From positions 27,504,132-27,568,131 of the forward strand of contig OY754981.1 in NCBI GenBank assembly GCA_963576475.1: 64,000 bases of DNA. The letters run 5' to 3'. The notes beneath the pieces are model-generated. The model did no database searches and was not told where the DNA came from. It saw only the letters and a program-made list of their open reading frames with translations. The stretch comes from Molanna angustata (lineage: Eukaryota > Arthropoda > Insecta > Trichoptera > Molannidae). Each line of letters starts with the position of its first letter. Position 1 is the stretch's first letter. Of this stretch, positions 23,983-36,060 are shown piece after piece. Both the position numbers and the translations under genes were made by a program.

Positions 23983-24939
23983 AATAGTCATGGTCTCGCT
24001 TTCACATGTGTTGTCTAGGTCTTGTATGCTCGGTCAAGTCATGGTCTTACTTTCACAGGTGTGTTCTTTGTTTTGTATACCAGTTTAACTCTGGGTATTG
24101 TAAGTCTTGCAAGTCTTGCAAGTTTCACTACAAAAACCATTTATTTATCTGTCAAAATTTAGTTATCACAATAATATATAAAAAAAAACAATTAAAATAA
24201 AATTTCGGTGAAAGCTTGATTATCGAGTAAAAAAAAATTAACGTAAGATCTTGAATTCCGTTTGGAATCGTTATTCTTGATATTTTGTAGGAGATTTTGG
24301 ATCATATCAAATATTTTTTCTTATTTCTCTTAGTGTAGTTAAAATCATGCATGTATGTATGTCTTGTAAGATTAGTTTTTATTTTGCACTCCTAGTTTTT
24401 GTCTTGGTCTTGTAGATATTCAAGCAATCTTGGTCATTTTCTTGCCCATCCCTATCTCTATTCATTGGTAGTTTTGAATGGGAGCTGGCTGCCATCAAAG
24501 CACATTCACGACGTGAATGCCCTATTATGATCATATTCTAAGAAAAGTTCGCCATATTTTGTTGTAACGTTTACGAAATAATTCAAATAATATCCGTATT
24601 GCTTATCTTCTCGTGCGCGATGTTCATTGTATTCAATTGTAGAATTATTGTTCTCACCTATCATAAGCTACCAGCTCTTGGAGTCAGGCTTGGTTTCTGT
24701 ATGATTTGGTTTGTCGTAACAAAAGGGCGCAGTGCTAGGAGTCACATAACATTCACTATTCAACACAAAATGTTGTTTCATTTATCAGGTCTTGGAGTTA
24801 TTAACACAACAGAAACAGTTCCCGTATTTATTCATGACTCTGTATAACCGAACTGTATTCAAAACAAATGATAGATAAAAACTTCTTCTTCGTTCAGTAA
24901 GTCTGTTGGTATGTTATTAAAAAAAACTATGCCTCCTGT

Positions 24940-25050
24940 TCTTCCATCTTCCGGGTAGACGGATATTACAGGGGATTTCATTAGCTGCTATATACGCAAC
25001 TCTATCACTGTCCATTTTAGCTACGCGGTACCTCCAATGTCTTCTTTTCT
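24940..25050 (-). pseudogene. LINE family B fragment
   Basis: Minus-strand translation gives 'RHWRYRVAKMDSDRVAYIAA' then 'NEIP', matching 'HWRDHVARMGSDRLASIAAN' of 42640-43015. Confidence 0.75.
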
Positions 25051-25404
25051 TAAGACCTTAATATTTTCTATATATATTTTTATATTTAAATAACTTATTG
25101 TTTTTCACTAGCTTTATATCGCCTATTGAAATATTTAGTGCCGAGATAGATGCCGAGATCATTGTAATGAGATTGATGGTATAAGAGCACAAAAAGGACT
25201 TACAAAAATACAAATGATACTTAAATCTGCAATTTTCACCTATAGAAAGGGGATGCGCACTGGTAAACGCAACCACTCCCAGGTGCCAGGCTTCATACCT
25301 ATATTCAATAAGGAAGGAAATATGAAAAAAAACAGCAATGAAAAACTGAATTGTTTTTTGACATTTCTATCTCTTCGACTGTTAAGTGATTCGGTACTGA
25401 AAAT

Positions 25405-25542
25405 ACCTCTTACGAAGTAAAAGAGCAAGCGAATAAGGCCGCCGTCGTGGCTGGATGCTTGAAAAATGCTGTATGGAGAAACAAAGACATGCTGAAGAAG
25501 AGTAAGGTAAGGATCTATAAGACCTGTGTAAGGCCGATCATG
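25405..25542 (+). pseudogene. LINE (family B) coding fragment, left of the 8.3-kb insertion
   Basis: The frame reads through 'EQANKAAVVAGCLKNAVWRN' to 'YKTCVRPIM'. This is a late part of a non-LTR retrotransposon polyprotein, downstream of the reverse transcriptase. It stops at the CACTG terminus and continues at 33860. Confidence 0.85.
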
Positions 25543-25590
25543 CACTGAAAAAATCTAAAGTTAGCAAAGTACCTTTTTGGCTCGGTTAAA

Positions 25591-25822
25591 GTCATATTGG
25601 TAGTTATTAACCAATATATGATTAAAAATAACAAAGTTGCACTTGGCTATTATCTAACAATTGAATACTGTTAACGTGTAGTTGGTTACCAATAGCAATG
25701 TAAAAAGTCATGTTGGTAGTTATTGACCTATACATGATTAAAAATAACAAAGTTGCACTTGGTTATTATTTGCGAATATAATACTGTTAGAATGAAGTTG
25801 CTTACCAATAGCAATGTACTTG
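25591..25822 (+). repeat. Left subterminal 116-bp repeat of the CACTG element
   Basis: Two copies start at 25591 and 25707. Each carries aataacaaagttgcacttgg and a ttaccaatagcaatgta motif. Similar wording (aacaaagttgcttggttattatt) appears next to the opposite end. Confidence 0.85.
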
Positions 25823-26119
25823 TTTAAATTTTACCGAGTAACAGGTACCTATACGGACATTTTGTATTTGGCATCTGTCAAATTTGACATTTTATACATA
25901 AAAATATTAATATTTCTCAAATTTGACACGATATATTAAAAAAAATATTATATAAAGTATAATATAAAGTGTCATACTAACACTAGCGTATACCGGGCTA
26001 ATTCAACCTTGCAAAGACTGCATAGTTTGGGGAACCAGTATGCACAGTACACAGATATATTTAATGACTCGATCGGCATCTATAGAAGTTGCCTATACAC
26101 TGCACTTGTTAATGAGACC

Positions 26120-26560
26120 AAACATTAGATTATTTTGTCGGTTTTTAAACTACTTTTCTCATTTCTTTTTTCCTGTATTAATTTTTGCATGTATGTTTAC
26201 TTTTTTTTTTTCATATTTTTAACATGTTCTTCATTGTTTATTTACATATTTTTGCATGCTTTTTGTTTATTTTTTACATATTTTTTACATATTTGTTACA
26301 TGATTTTCATTATTTTTTACATGTATTTTGTTTATTTTTTTTACATATTTTTTGTTTATTTTTTTTACATATTTTTGAATGTTTCTCGCATGTTTTTTTT
26401 TTTTACATATTTTTTTTTTTTTTTAAATGTTTTTCATTATTTTTTACATATTTTTACATGTTTTCACCTTTTTTATATTGTTATTCATTTTTTATTTTCG
26501 TTTTGTATATTTGTTTGTTTTTATTTGTTTTTTTTTTAAATTCTGTTGTTTTTAATATAT
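26120..26560 (+). repeat. T-rich degenerate repeat (TTTTTTACAT-like)
   Basis: About 440 bases of T runs punctuated by acatatttt and catg words. The long frames across it are low-complexity phenylalanine runs and are not genes. Confidence 0.8.
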
Positions 26561-27129
26561 TATGTATACTTGTATGTGTAAAAGGTTATCAAACCGTAAA
26601 TTGAAATTAAATAAATAAATATAAATATAAATATAAATTCTCGCCAAATATGATATGTCACATTAAAAAATGATTAAGTAAAGTATAATACTCGTCAAAT
26701 TAGACATGTGACACTGAAAAATAATTGAATTAAGTTGAATTAAGATGAGATATTCGTCAAAGATTATCATTATTATTCACAAATATCTTGTGTTAATTTG
26801 CTAATATTTACATTTGAGATGTAATGTAAAGATGTTTATACTATTTTGATGTTAAAGCTGGATGAATAATAAGAGACCATAATGGGGCAATTAATGAATG
26901 TAAAGAATGTATTATGTCCAATTATGTCAAGATCATTGATTTGTCAAGATTGGTTTTGTGGTGTTTGGTTTTCTCTGCCCCAATATGGTTATTGTGTTTA
27001 GGTATGTATGTATTAGTTAATATAACTAATATAAATAACTCATAACTTCAATATTAGTTAATGTCAGTTTATAACATTCACAAATAATAAAATAAATATC
27101 TACATAAATATGTAACATTAACATACACC

Positions 27130-27570
27130 CATTTGAAAAGTGTGAGTCAATCGTTTGATATTGGATTGTTGTTTAATATTCATGTTGATGCCATGCTGGG
27201 GAAAGCATACAGAATATTAGGCTTTATATGTAGACTAACTATAGCCTACCCATACTATGACCATACACAAATTAAATAAATAGATAATCATTGCACTATA
27301 CTCTCAGCATCATTGAATATCAACTGCTCAACTGTCTGGTCACCTCACTATGATATTAACTAAAGAATATAAGGATTTCAATGGAAATTCAGTGTGACAC
27401 AATCAATTAACTTATTCTTTGGAATGAACAGCCTGTGCAGGAGGAGAGAGTTGGCCATTCTGTTTGTGTTGCTTAAAATCATAAACGGTTAACTTTATGT
27501 CCCAACGATATTAAACAAGTTATATTTTAACACAAATCCTAGAGTAACAAGAAGAAGGGTCAATATGTTA
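27130..27570 (+). pseudogene. Jockey-like LINE remnant
   Basis: Broken frames resemble the post-RT part of jockey/I-type LINEs, e.g. 'FNIHVDAMLGKAYRILGFIC' and then a region with stops around 'TKEYKDFNG'. Multiple frameshifts are present. It lies within the 8.3-kb element. Confidence 0.65.
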
Positions 27571-28077
27571 TTAGTGTTATCAATATACATATTATTAATG
27601 TTAACAATGTAGTTTGTGTTAAAACCATAAGGGCTGAATAATCCTGATAGTGAACTATGATAGTAAAAAAAAAAATATTTATATTCAATGAACTTGTCTG
27701 CATACTATATATTTATCAAACCTCATTTAGACTGCAAATACATTTTCTCCATGTGAAAAAAAATAAAACAAAGTAAATATACTTATATCAAAATAGAGTA
27801 AGAATACTCTTGAGGGAATTACTTGAGAATTTTCATCGTGGATGGTTGCATATAGGTGTACAACCTAAGCAAAATACCCAAATTGACGCTCTACGCAGCC
27901 CATGTGATTTCTCAAGTTATTTGCTTATAACTGTAGGCAGTGTGATAATGTATTCATTTTCACCATACTATGCAAGTCTACTAGGACATGGCATACTATC
28001 CATAGTATGGTTGCAGATCTTTAGATAGGAACAACGCTTTTGTTATTAATACTTGCATGATAATATATTATATATAG

Positions 28078-28700
28078 CAGGGGTGGCCGACTTGATTAGA
28101 TCCAAGATCTACTGTTTACTGAGGAAGCCCTGTGCGATCTACCAATTACATACTTCTTGAAATTTAAAATGAAACAGCATGGTTCAGTACACAATTAAGT
28201 AGTATTTTTTAAATTTTATTAAGAGGGAAAACATAAAACTGAAAATTATTCTTAGTAACTACTTGTATATTAGTGTGAGCACTGCGTCTGAGCATCTTCC
28301 GTTAGATTAGCAAAATCAGGTTTGTAGTTGGAAATTGCTAACCTTAAAGAATCCAGTGTATGAGCGTCTGTCAAGCGAGAACGGTGTTTATTTTTTGTTT
28401 GCTTTGAGTAGGAAAATGCTGACTCACATAAATATGTTGAACCAAAACACAAATGCAATATTGTTCAACACATTTCTTCAAACATGGATATTTCTCGTTG
28501 GAAACCAATGCCCAGAAATCTAGATAAATAAAGTAACGTGACAACGTGAACGTAACGTGATGGGTGCAGCAGTTGGTGATTACGTTGCGCAATCTGTTCT
28601 ACGTATTTATGTATGTTTATATTTTTTGCCTTGCCACGATCGACTGGACTAATAGTCGCGATCGACAGATCGATCGCGATCAACCGGTTGGCCACCCCTG
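28078..28700 (-). mobile_element. Internally deleted hAT (Charlie-like) transposon
   Basis: The ends are CAGGGGTGGCC(G/A)AC inverted repeats, flanked by a perfect 8-bp target duplication ATATATAG (28070-28077 and 28701-28708), the hAT hallmark. At 623 bp, only the 3' end of a transposase gene remains. It is nested inside the 8.3-kb CACTG element and so is younger than that insertion. Confidence 0.93.
28270..28592 (-). pseudogene. hAT transposase C-terminal fragment, frameshifted
   Basis: One frame gives 'DFWALVSNEKYPCLKKCVEQY' (28592 to about 28465). After a shift of frame, 'CFGSTYLCESAFS...' then 'KNKHRSRLTDAHTLDSLRLA' and 'SNYKPDFANL' follow to 28270. These are the conserved hAT dimerisation-region blocks of ZBED/GTF2IRD2-type transposases. 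The N-terminal and catalytic parts are gone, so it is not functional. Confidence 0.9.
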
Positions 28701-30354
28701 ATATATAGTATTCTTTAATAAACTCAACATCTCTGCAATCTCTTCCAGCGCATTTAAGATAGCTGCTTCCTCTGGTTTCTAAATATTTTGATTGGCATGA
28801 TGTGTCATTCGGAATATAAATAATATATGGATTTTTCACTCAATTGTTATTTATAAAATGTTAAAAGACTATGGGTCGCCATAGAAAGTGCTTGAAACAG
28901 TCGGGGTTGGCTGTTTCAAACTGTTGCAGCACGGATGTTTGCAGTTCCAGTGCAAAATTCTTGTTTACAAAACACTAACCGCTTGAGCAGTCGTAGCCAA
29001 AATGAGCAGTCGGATTGCGGTCGAATTTCGCCGTGTAGCTAAATTCTTAGATTAGTTGTGACAGCAATACACAACTTCTTCAATCTGACCACTACAATTG
29101 CTAGACTTTCTTTAGGAGAAATACTTTTTCTTATAACGGTGTCCGTTTCCTAATTTTTATTTCATTTTTTATTTCATAAATAAATAAAATATGAAATAAT
29201 ATATTTAAAAAAATAAAAAGAACAAAATAAATAAAATTAAATATGAGTCAGTTCTTCATTGACATCAGTTAAAAAGATTTTGTTGTATTTTTCTGTAATG
29301 GATACAAAAGTGTGAAATATTCAGTATTTTCAATGTTGGATGTGCCCATGTAGGTCAGTTATTTTATAGTAGAATAAATAATGTTTCCTCCTCGAAATCC
29401 ATATTGCAACTGAATTAACGTTGACAGCGATTGTGTTGCAGTTGAGCACTGCTTCATACTAAGGCAACATACTTTCTGAGTTAAGCAAGTTAGACAGCAA
29501 ATTTTTTTGCAGATGTATACCTATTATTATTTTGATATGCTTGAACTTAATATTCATGATTTTTTCTTTCATTTGTCATTTTAATATTAAAAAAAATATC
29601 ACACTGGCTAACTTGAAAAAATGCGTTTCATTAATTTTAAAACATATTAATTTCGTTGTATTTGGAGCCTGTCACAGGAATGACTTGTATAGTATACTGA
29701 TAATGATAAAACGATCCTAAAAGAACTACACTTTCATATTACAAAATTGTTTTTAAGAAAAAACCTCGGGAACGTAAAACTGTTATAGAAAATTAGGATC
29801 AATTTCTTAACATCATTTCTTGAATTAACACACTGAAAAATAAACAATTTCATTCAATAATAATGTTGACGAATATTGTATTTAGTAAATTTTAAGGTTA
29901 GATTCTACGTTCTATTTGTGTATAAAGCGACATGTCAAATATTTACGTTTCGGTGGTTGATATTGGTGGAATGACCATATATAAAAATGGTATTTCGTTT
30001 TAATATCTACTTATTCTCATGATGGAATACATTAACTACTTTATTTATTAAAATAATTGTTATTTCTTATTTTTTTACATATGTTGCGTTTATTAAAAAT
30101 ATTCAGATGAATTTATTTACTGGAAAGAACTGAAATGTCTGAAATGATGTTGAATTTTTTTTTGTTCTGGCAATAATATGTATTACGCGCAACCGTTTCG
30201 CTTTGGTCTTCTGTCAAAACTCAAAACTGCTCAAAACGACGTGTTTTCTTGTTCAAATATTTTTGTGTCTTGCTGTTTTGTTTTAAATTGTGTGGTGTAA
30301 TGGTGTTATTTTTATTATTTAAAAATACCACATCAATGTTGTCAATGTTATCAA

Positions 30355-30690
30355 ATGCCACATCAATGTTCTTGTGGTTCAACGGAATTAACGACAATAT
30401 TGGAAAAATATAAATGGACACCCAGAAGAACCAATGTGTCAATTCTAGACGAGCTAAGGATCGAGGATCGTCTATCGACGATATGTTACAGACGTATCCT
30501 TCAATTCTTTGGACACATTGCCAGAAGGGAACCAGACTGCCTCGAGAAGCTTGTTGTGATGGGCAGCGTGGAGGGACGGGGTCTTCGGTGACTGGTGCTC
30601 TGCGTTCAGCCAAAAATAGATTGGCATGGAGGCGGGCCATACGTGTGGCGACAGACTACAGCCGCTATCCTCAGTCATGAGGAAAAGGAC
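30355..30690 (+). pseudogene. LINE C-terminal fragment
   Basis: The frame 'RRTNVSILDELRIEDRLSTI' followed by 'RRILQFFGHIARREPDCLEK' is typical of the C-terminal region of insect LINE polyproteins. It then shifts frame around 'GQRGGTGSSVTGALRSA...RW' and ends near 30690. Confidence 0.75.
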
Positions 30691-30999
30691 GAATGATGAA
30701 ATGGTAAGTTGTACAGTGTGATATCATGCTATTAAATAAATTCAAAGTTGTAAGAAAATAACAGATTAACGCTCGCTCTACATTTGTTTTTACAGAACTC
30801 ATTTATGTGTCAACATCAATGGATACCGTCTCATCCCAGATAATACCCGCTTACGATTGTCCACTCAAGTTCACCACTCTTTCCACATCCATCATAAGTA
30901 AGTTAAATAAAATATTTAATTGCAATAAATGTACCTATAGCAAACACTTGATGTATTACTTGCAAATACTTGATTTGTGGCAGGATAAGAAATGAGGAC

Positions 31000-31345
31000 A
31001 TTAGGAAATAATGTAAGATGAAGAAAGATATCAATAATAGAATGGAAGTGAACACATTGAGATGGTTTGTCCACATGGGAAGAATGAATGAGGAACGCCT
31101 GACGAAAAAAATAAACATTGCGGAGAGGAATGGAATGAAAGGTCGGGGCCGCCCAATAAAGGGATGGCATGACCATGTGAACGATATTCTGAAAGACAGA
31201 AATGTTAGAAGTGTGAACAATAGACGAACATGTATGAGAATATGCATGAATGTTGACGAGGCGATGAATGTATGCCAAGATAGAAAAATGTGGCATTCGG
31301 TTCTCTTTTCTGCCTATCCCGCAAGGGACCTGGCGTGATGGTATA
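31000..31345 (+). pseudogene. LINE family A 3' end
   Basis: The translation shows 'MEVNTLRWFVHMGRMNEERL', 'GRGRPIKGWHDHVNDILKDR' and a terminal 'SAYPARDLA' block, followed by the conserved tail ggcgtgatggtat. The same end occurs repeatedly in this window (10350-10850, 58745-59200 and inverted copies). Confidence 0.85.
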
Positions 31346-31586
31346 TTGTTGATGTATTAACTACTTAATGAACTGTGTATGTTTTCAGTTCCTGAACCTC
31401 GCTCGACGTTTGTCGCCCTATGTATCTACATTTCCATGTAATCCACAGGACGTTCCTCGAAAAGTAAGTTAAACAAAGTTTATATTTTATTTATTTATTT
31501 AAATATTGATTATAAAGGTGTAACACTATGGAATAGTGGAGAGTCATGATTTCACAATTTTTAAGCATATTTTTTACATCAATTAC

Positions 31587-31800
31587 TCAACGGATATCAT
31601 GTAGAGAGTGCACACTGAGTTTTTCATCATGATGTGTTTGTATGTATGGCGTAGGTACGGTGTATGGATACGGATATTCATATACCATACTTACAAGATA
31701 CTGTAGATCTTCCATACTTACTGCTAACAGAACTTTATCGTCTGCATACATCAAATCTCGCACTATAACAGTACTCAATTTTAACAAACTTATGGCTCTA
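31587..31800 (-). pseudogene. LINE family A reverse-transcriptase fragment
   Basis: The minus-strand frame contains 'TVIVRDLMYADDKVLLA', the YADD catalytic box of reverse transcriptase, then 'SMEDLQYLVSMVYE'. The plus-strand copy at 3354-3480 has the same block with YTND in place of YADD. Confidence 0.8.
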
Positions 31801-31989
31801 TAGTTTTTGCAGTCGAGCTTTGAGCCTTTACTTTAATACAAAGGTACCACGACTGCATTTCTCCATGATGGTCTGATAGAAATTAAATGCATCATTGTTA
31901 TTAAACATTTCTTGTTTCATTATAGAAGGAGGCAAGATGAAAAAACAACATGCAGCCAGAATTCAGTGGAGAGTCTTAAAGAGAGTCTT

Positions 31990-32152
31990 CCCCCGGGCCA
32001 CAACGTGGAGTGACGTACGTGGAAGACACTAAACAGACTGAGGACGGGCGTTGGGAGAACATTGGATAACCTGTCTACATGGGGCTTCCTGCAACAGGGA
32101 ATACCAACGACATGTGACTGTGGACAACAACAGACCACCGCACATCTGTGCA
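31990..32152 (+). pseudogene. LINE fragment with CxC...H motif
   Basis: The frame 'MDNLSTWGFLQQGIPTTCDC' then 'GQQQTTAHLCSCP' resembles the zinc-binding-like C-terminal end found in several insect LINEs. It abuts an inverted family A fragment. Confidence 0.6.
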
Positions 32153-32275
32153 GCTGCCCCTCGTTTACATGGTCGTGCCATCCTTTTCTAGGGCGCCCGC
32201 GACCTCTTATTCCGTTCCTGTCAGATTTGTATATTTTCTTCGTCAGGCGTTCTTCGTTCACTCGCAAGAAAACAA
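32153..32275 (-). pseudogene. LINE family A fragment, inverted
   Basis: The minus-strand frame reads 'VNEERLTKKIYKSDRNGIRG' and 'RGRPRKGWHDHVNE', which is the family A C-terminal block without its 3' end. Confidence 0.8.
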
Positions 32276-32869
32276 ATAATTGTTTGCGGAAACATATATC
32301 TTTAAAAAGACGTGTCCTGGTATTGAAAAAATGTTTAAAAAAGGGTGAATGGTCATATCTGAATGAGCTGCCTCTAGTTGTAAAATATTTTCTTGAAAAC
32401 CAAGAGCAGAATATTAGACGTAATAAATTTCATTGAAAATATTCTGAAGAAGATAAGATGTTTGCATTATCTGTACAAAATAGGTATAGAAATCAAGTGG
32501 CGATAGCTCTGGGGATTGTGCGGGCCACGGAATGGGGCCTAGACTTCCAATCCGGGAATTGGCATACTATTGCATAGTGAACCGGACACAACAAGTTGTT
32601 TTGAAGGAAATCCATGTAATTTATACCATTAAGGTTGTCCAGCTAGTAGTATGGTCCCACGATAATATTGCCTATCACTCCTGCCCAAACATTGACTCTA
32701 AATTTTCTCTGAAAGTACACTAAACGGGCCACGCAGGATTCTCATTAGACCACATGCATATAAATTGTGAAGGTTTATAATCCCCTCGCTAGTAAATTTT
32801 GACTCGTTTATCCACAAAATTCTTTTTGAAAGGGTTGTATCGTCAATTTCAGCAATTTTTAGAAAAGGT

Positions 32870-32990
32870 AACTATCGCATGTACCTACATGAAAAGAGTT
32901 CATACCTAATTTAAATTATCTGAAACCCAGAATTTGTTGTTTTTTTGGCATTTTCAGAACCAACCTAACTTGCATGAAATAAAAATTATG
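32870..32990 (+). mobile_element. TTAA MITE, internal fragment
   Basis: It includes ggtaactatcgcatg and aatttaaattatctgaaacccagaatttgttg, matching the 5' half of 17956-18410. Neither end is present. Confidence 0.65.
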
Positions 32991-33134
32991 TACTCTTGAG
33001 AATAAAAAGATGTTTTTTTTATATTTATTATGTCTCTATGTATTAGAAATATAATATTTTTTAATACAATAAATCACATTCCTGTGCAATAAATGAAATT
33101 TTGAATGAAACCTGTATTTTATTTCACTCCAAAT

Positions 33135-33850
33135 ATCCTACCTGTGTAAATTAGCAGAATACTGAGTAAGTAGATTGAAAATAGCCAAGTAGCTTTGCTG
33201 TGGCTACAGAATAAATTAATTCAGAATACTGAGTGAGTTGATTAAATCTAACCAAGTTGTTTGCTGTGGATACTGAATGAATTAGTTCACATTACTGAGT
33301 AGTAGATTGAATTTAACCAAGTTGTTTGCTGTGGATACTGAATGAATTAGTTCACATTACTGAGTAGTAGATTGAATTTAACCAAGTTGTTTGCTGTGGA
33401 TACTGAATGAATTAGTTCAGATTACTGAGTAGTTAATTAAATCTAACCAAGTTGTTTGCTGTGGATACTGAATGAATTAGTTCAGATTACCGATTAGTAG
33501 ATTGAAATTAGCCAAGTTGTTTGTTGTGGATACTGAATGAATTAGTTCAGATTACCGAGTAAGTTGATAGAAATTAGCCAACTAGGTTGGTTGAATTTGA
33601 CAGTTACTTTGCTGATATTACAAAGTTAGTAGGTTAAGTTTTGACAGGTTACTTGGCTGATTATACAAAGTTGTCCGTGGTTAACCAAGTTACTAGATTA
33701 ATTTTGACAGATTGTTAACAAAGCTACTCGGTTAAAATTAGCAGACCATTTACTTGGCAATTTTTAGCAACGAACTTTGCAGGTACTATATTAACAAAGT
33801 TGCTTGGTTATTATTAGCAGCAAATCATTTATTTTTAACAACTACATTTT
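33135..33850 (+). repeat. Right subterminal repeat zone of the CACTG element (65-bp array)
   Basis: About six copies of a 65-bp unit (ttgctgtggatactgaatgaattagtt...accaagttg) start at about 33195, 33261, 33326, 33391, 33456 and 33521. Looser permutations of ACCAAGTT/AACAAAGTTGCTTGG then run up to the terminus. Confidence 0.85.
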
Positions 33851-33859
33851 TTGAGTGTG

Positions 33860-34230
33860 ACATACGGCATAGAAACAAGAGCTGACACCGCCAGAACAAA
33901 AAACCTCCTAAGAACCACTGAGATGAAGATTCTACGACCCATCGCAGGCGTAACACTTCTTGACAGAGTAAGGAACTCGGAGATAAGAAGAATCTGTGAT
34001 GTCGAAGATGTTGTGCAATGAGGAAGAACACGAAGACGATTCTGGAGAGATCATGTGGGGAGAGCGGGTTCGGATCGAGTGGTGAGGATGGCAGCGGATG
34101 GGGAGATAACAAATGGCAGACCCCCTGGAAGACCACCCAAACGATGGAAGGATAGCTGGACGTCCACTTCACAAGAGCAGGCTCCGAGAATAACAGGACA
34201 CAGTCCTAACTAAAGCAGAAGAAGAAGAAG
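33860..34230 (+). pseudogene. LINE (family B) coding fragment, right of the 8.3-kb insertion
   Basis: It begins TYGIETRADTARTKNLLRTT and runs to the conserved 'PGRPPKRWKDSWTSTSQ' end with one in-frame stop near 34020. It ends in a GAAGAAGAAG tail at about 34210-34230. It is the 3' part of the LINE interrupted at 25542. Confidence 0.85.
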
Positions 34231-34239
34231 GTGTTGAAA

Positions 34240-35660
34240 ATGTATGGGACTTCGAAAACCTTTAAATATGAATCATTACTCGTTTTTTATATGTTAAATC
34301 TTAACGTTAAATATTTATTGAAATCTTTCTTTGGAATAATTTTTGTTGAAAAAAATGCGGAAACAAAACCAACTTTAGAACATGGTACAAGTATGTCCGT
34401 TGGTTATCTAAGGATATAATAATGTCTGTTGATAACCCCTTAGAGCTTCTTGATATATTTTAACCTGCCCTTCTATGTGCGCTATGTATTATGTATGAGT
34501 TGTTAATGCCGTCGGCAAAGACTAAAGTGAGTGAGTAGTTTCCTTTTAAGTGAAGTGCCTCCCATCCCACCATTCTACACCATTCTTCTTCGGTCACCCC
34601 TTCTTTATACATATCGAATAGTGTGCCTCTGCCACGTGTGTTGGGGATTTTAAAACAATGCCTCGCATTAAGGACCACGAACAATAAATTGCGCTCGAGA
34701 GCTATCAAAAGTTTTTGTTAATCAGCACAGTGAGGTTTTGCCATCTCCACTACAATAGTAACGACGGGAGAGTGATGAACTCTGAACTATGGTATATATT
34801 TTTACTCCTCACTACCCCAAGAAGATATAATGGGGAGTTATGAATTCGCAATTTTTAAGGTTATTTTTTTTTTATTGCAGATTATCATGCCGAGAATGTA
34901 ATCTGAAAGTTTATTATTTATTTACCTTTTATCACACCATATTTATAATGACAACAATAAATAGATTACTGCTGCCCAACTAGGAAATCCTGTTCTAGGG
35001 CTAGCAATTTTCAATTTTTATTGACAATTATATGCGATTATGAACCAGGTGATTGTTCCCGTTCGACACTAAATAGGTTCATCACAATATATCTGTGTGT
35101 GTTTGCTGTGTACTATGTGCTATGCACGGCGTGTTTGTTCTACTTATGTAATCGATTATAGACTATAGTACTCATTCGATTCTTTTCAAATTTCGCAAAT
35201 TTGTATATCTAATACTCGCTTAGACCCCATTAGATTTTGAAGGATATCTGATCATTTTTTTTAACTGTTAAATATTTCAAAGTGACCCCAAATTCAGGAA
35301 ACTTAAAATTTGATATTTGTATTTTCAAATTGCTAAAAAGGCACATCATTTTCATAAAATGGCAGTGAAGAATATTCAATGTTTTCATAATAAAATATTT
35401 AAATCAAAAATAATTTAACAAACCCATTTCATGAAAATGCTGAAAAATTCTTAAGCCCCGTACGCGCCTTGAGTTCCTGGTTCTCCTATAATATTTCATC
35501 TTCGTTTCTATTGAGATGTTAAAAAAATGTCATAAAATGAACAATATAACTCCGAGCGCTGTTCCCTGGGGTACTTTTGGGATATTAGATAACAATATAT
35601 ACACGTCTGACTAAGCTTAAGTATGGTAAATCTGACGAGAATAGAGTGAAAAATAATGGT
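34240..35660. other. Unassigned AT-rich DNA
   Basis: No gene, RNA or repeat that I can support. The frame at 34460-34708 has no motif I recognise. Confidence 0.45.
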
Positions 35661-35669
35661 TCACTTCAC

Positions 35670-36060
35670 TTCACTTTACTTCCGATGGCCATAAAACTCC
35701 GGTAGAGCTTTAGCCTCCTGAACAATATCTTTCCAGGCCTTCCTGTCAGCTGGAGTGGACTCCCAATCATCACAAGCATTCAGCACGTTCAGATCTCGGG
35801 TAACATTGTCCATCAATCTCTGCCTTGGTCTTCCCAGGGGTCTCTTGCCCACAGGGTTATTTTGGAGGATACGTTTGTGGCTCTTTCTTCCCCTGATCTG
35901 ACAACATGTCCAATCCAAGCTAATCTTCTGGACCTGATTTCGCTGGTGATTAAAGGTTGTCCTGTTAATGCACGAATTTCCTCATTGCTTCGTGGTCTTC
36001 AGGTACCTGCCGCAATTCCTGGTCTTGGCCCTAATATTTTACGCAATATCCTGTTTAAAT
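35670..36060 (-). pseudogene. LINE C-terminal fragment
   Basis: The minus-strand frame 'NPVGKRPLGRPRQRLMDNVT' then 'PADRKAWKDIVQEAKALPEF' is an insect LINE ending. Upstream, in another frame, 'ALTGQPLITSEIRSRRLAWI'-like sequence continues to about 36060. Confidence 0.8.

Larger units (their letters stand above)
25543..33857. mobile_element. 8.3-kb TIR element with CACT(G/C)AAAAAAT ends, inserted in a LINE
   Basis: The left end reads CACTGAAAAAAT and the right end, reverse complemented, CACTCAAAAAAT. TG flanks both sides (25541-25542, 33858-33859). The outer DNA is one LINE frame: the left part ends '...YKTCVRPIM' and the right part begins 'TYGIETRADT', which are adjacent residues in the related copy at 42640-43015. 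CACT-type ends, a very short target duplication and repeat-rich subterminal zones suggest the CMC (CACTA/Mirage/Chapaev) group. That assignment is inference, because I find no transposase inside. The interior holds LINE fragments, a nested hAT remnant and T-rich DNA, so this is at best a large non-autonomous or eroded copy. Confidence 0.75.

Noticed and set aside
26135..26604. Overlapping 134- and 139-codon frames rich in Phe
   Set aside because: They are translations of T-rich low-complexity DNA with no domain.
25543..33857. Polinton/Maverick or other virus-like giant element
   Set aside because: No polymerase, integrase or capsid-like frames are present, and the terminal sequence and 2-bp flank do not fit the 6-bp duplication of that group.
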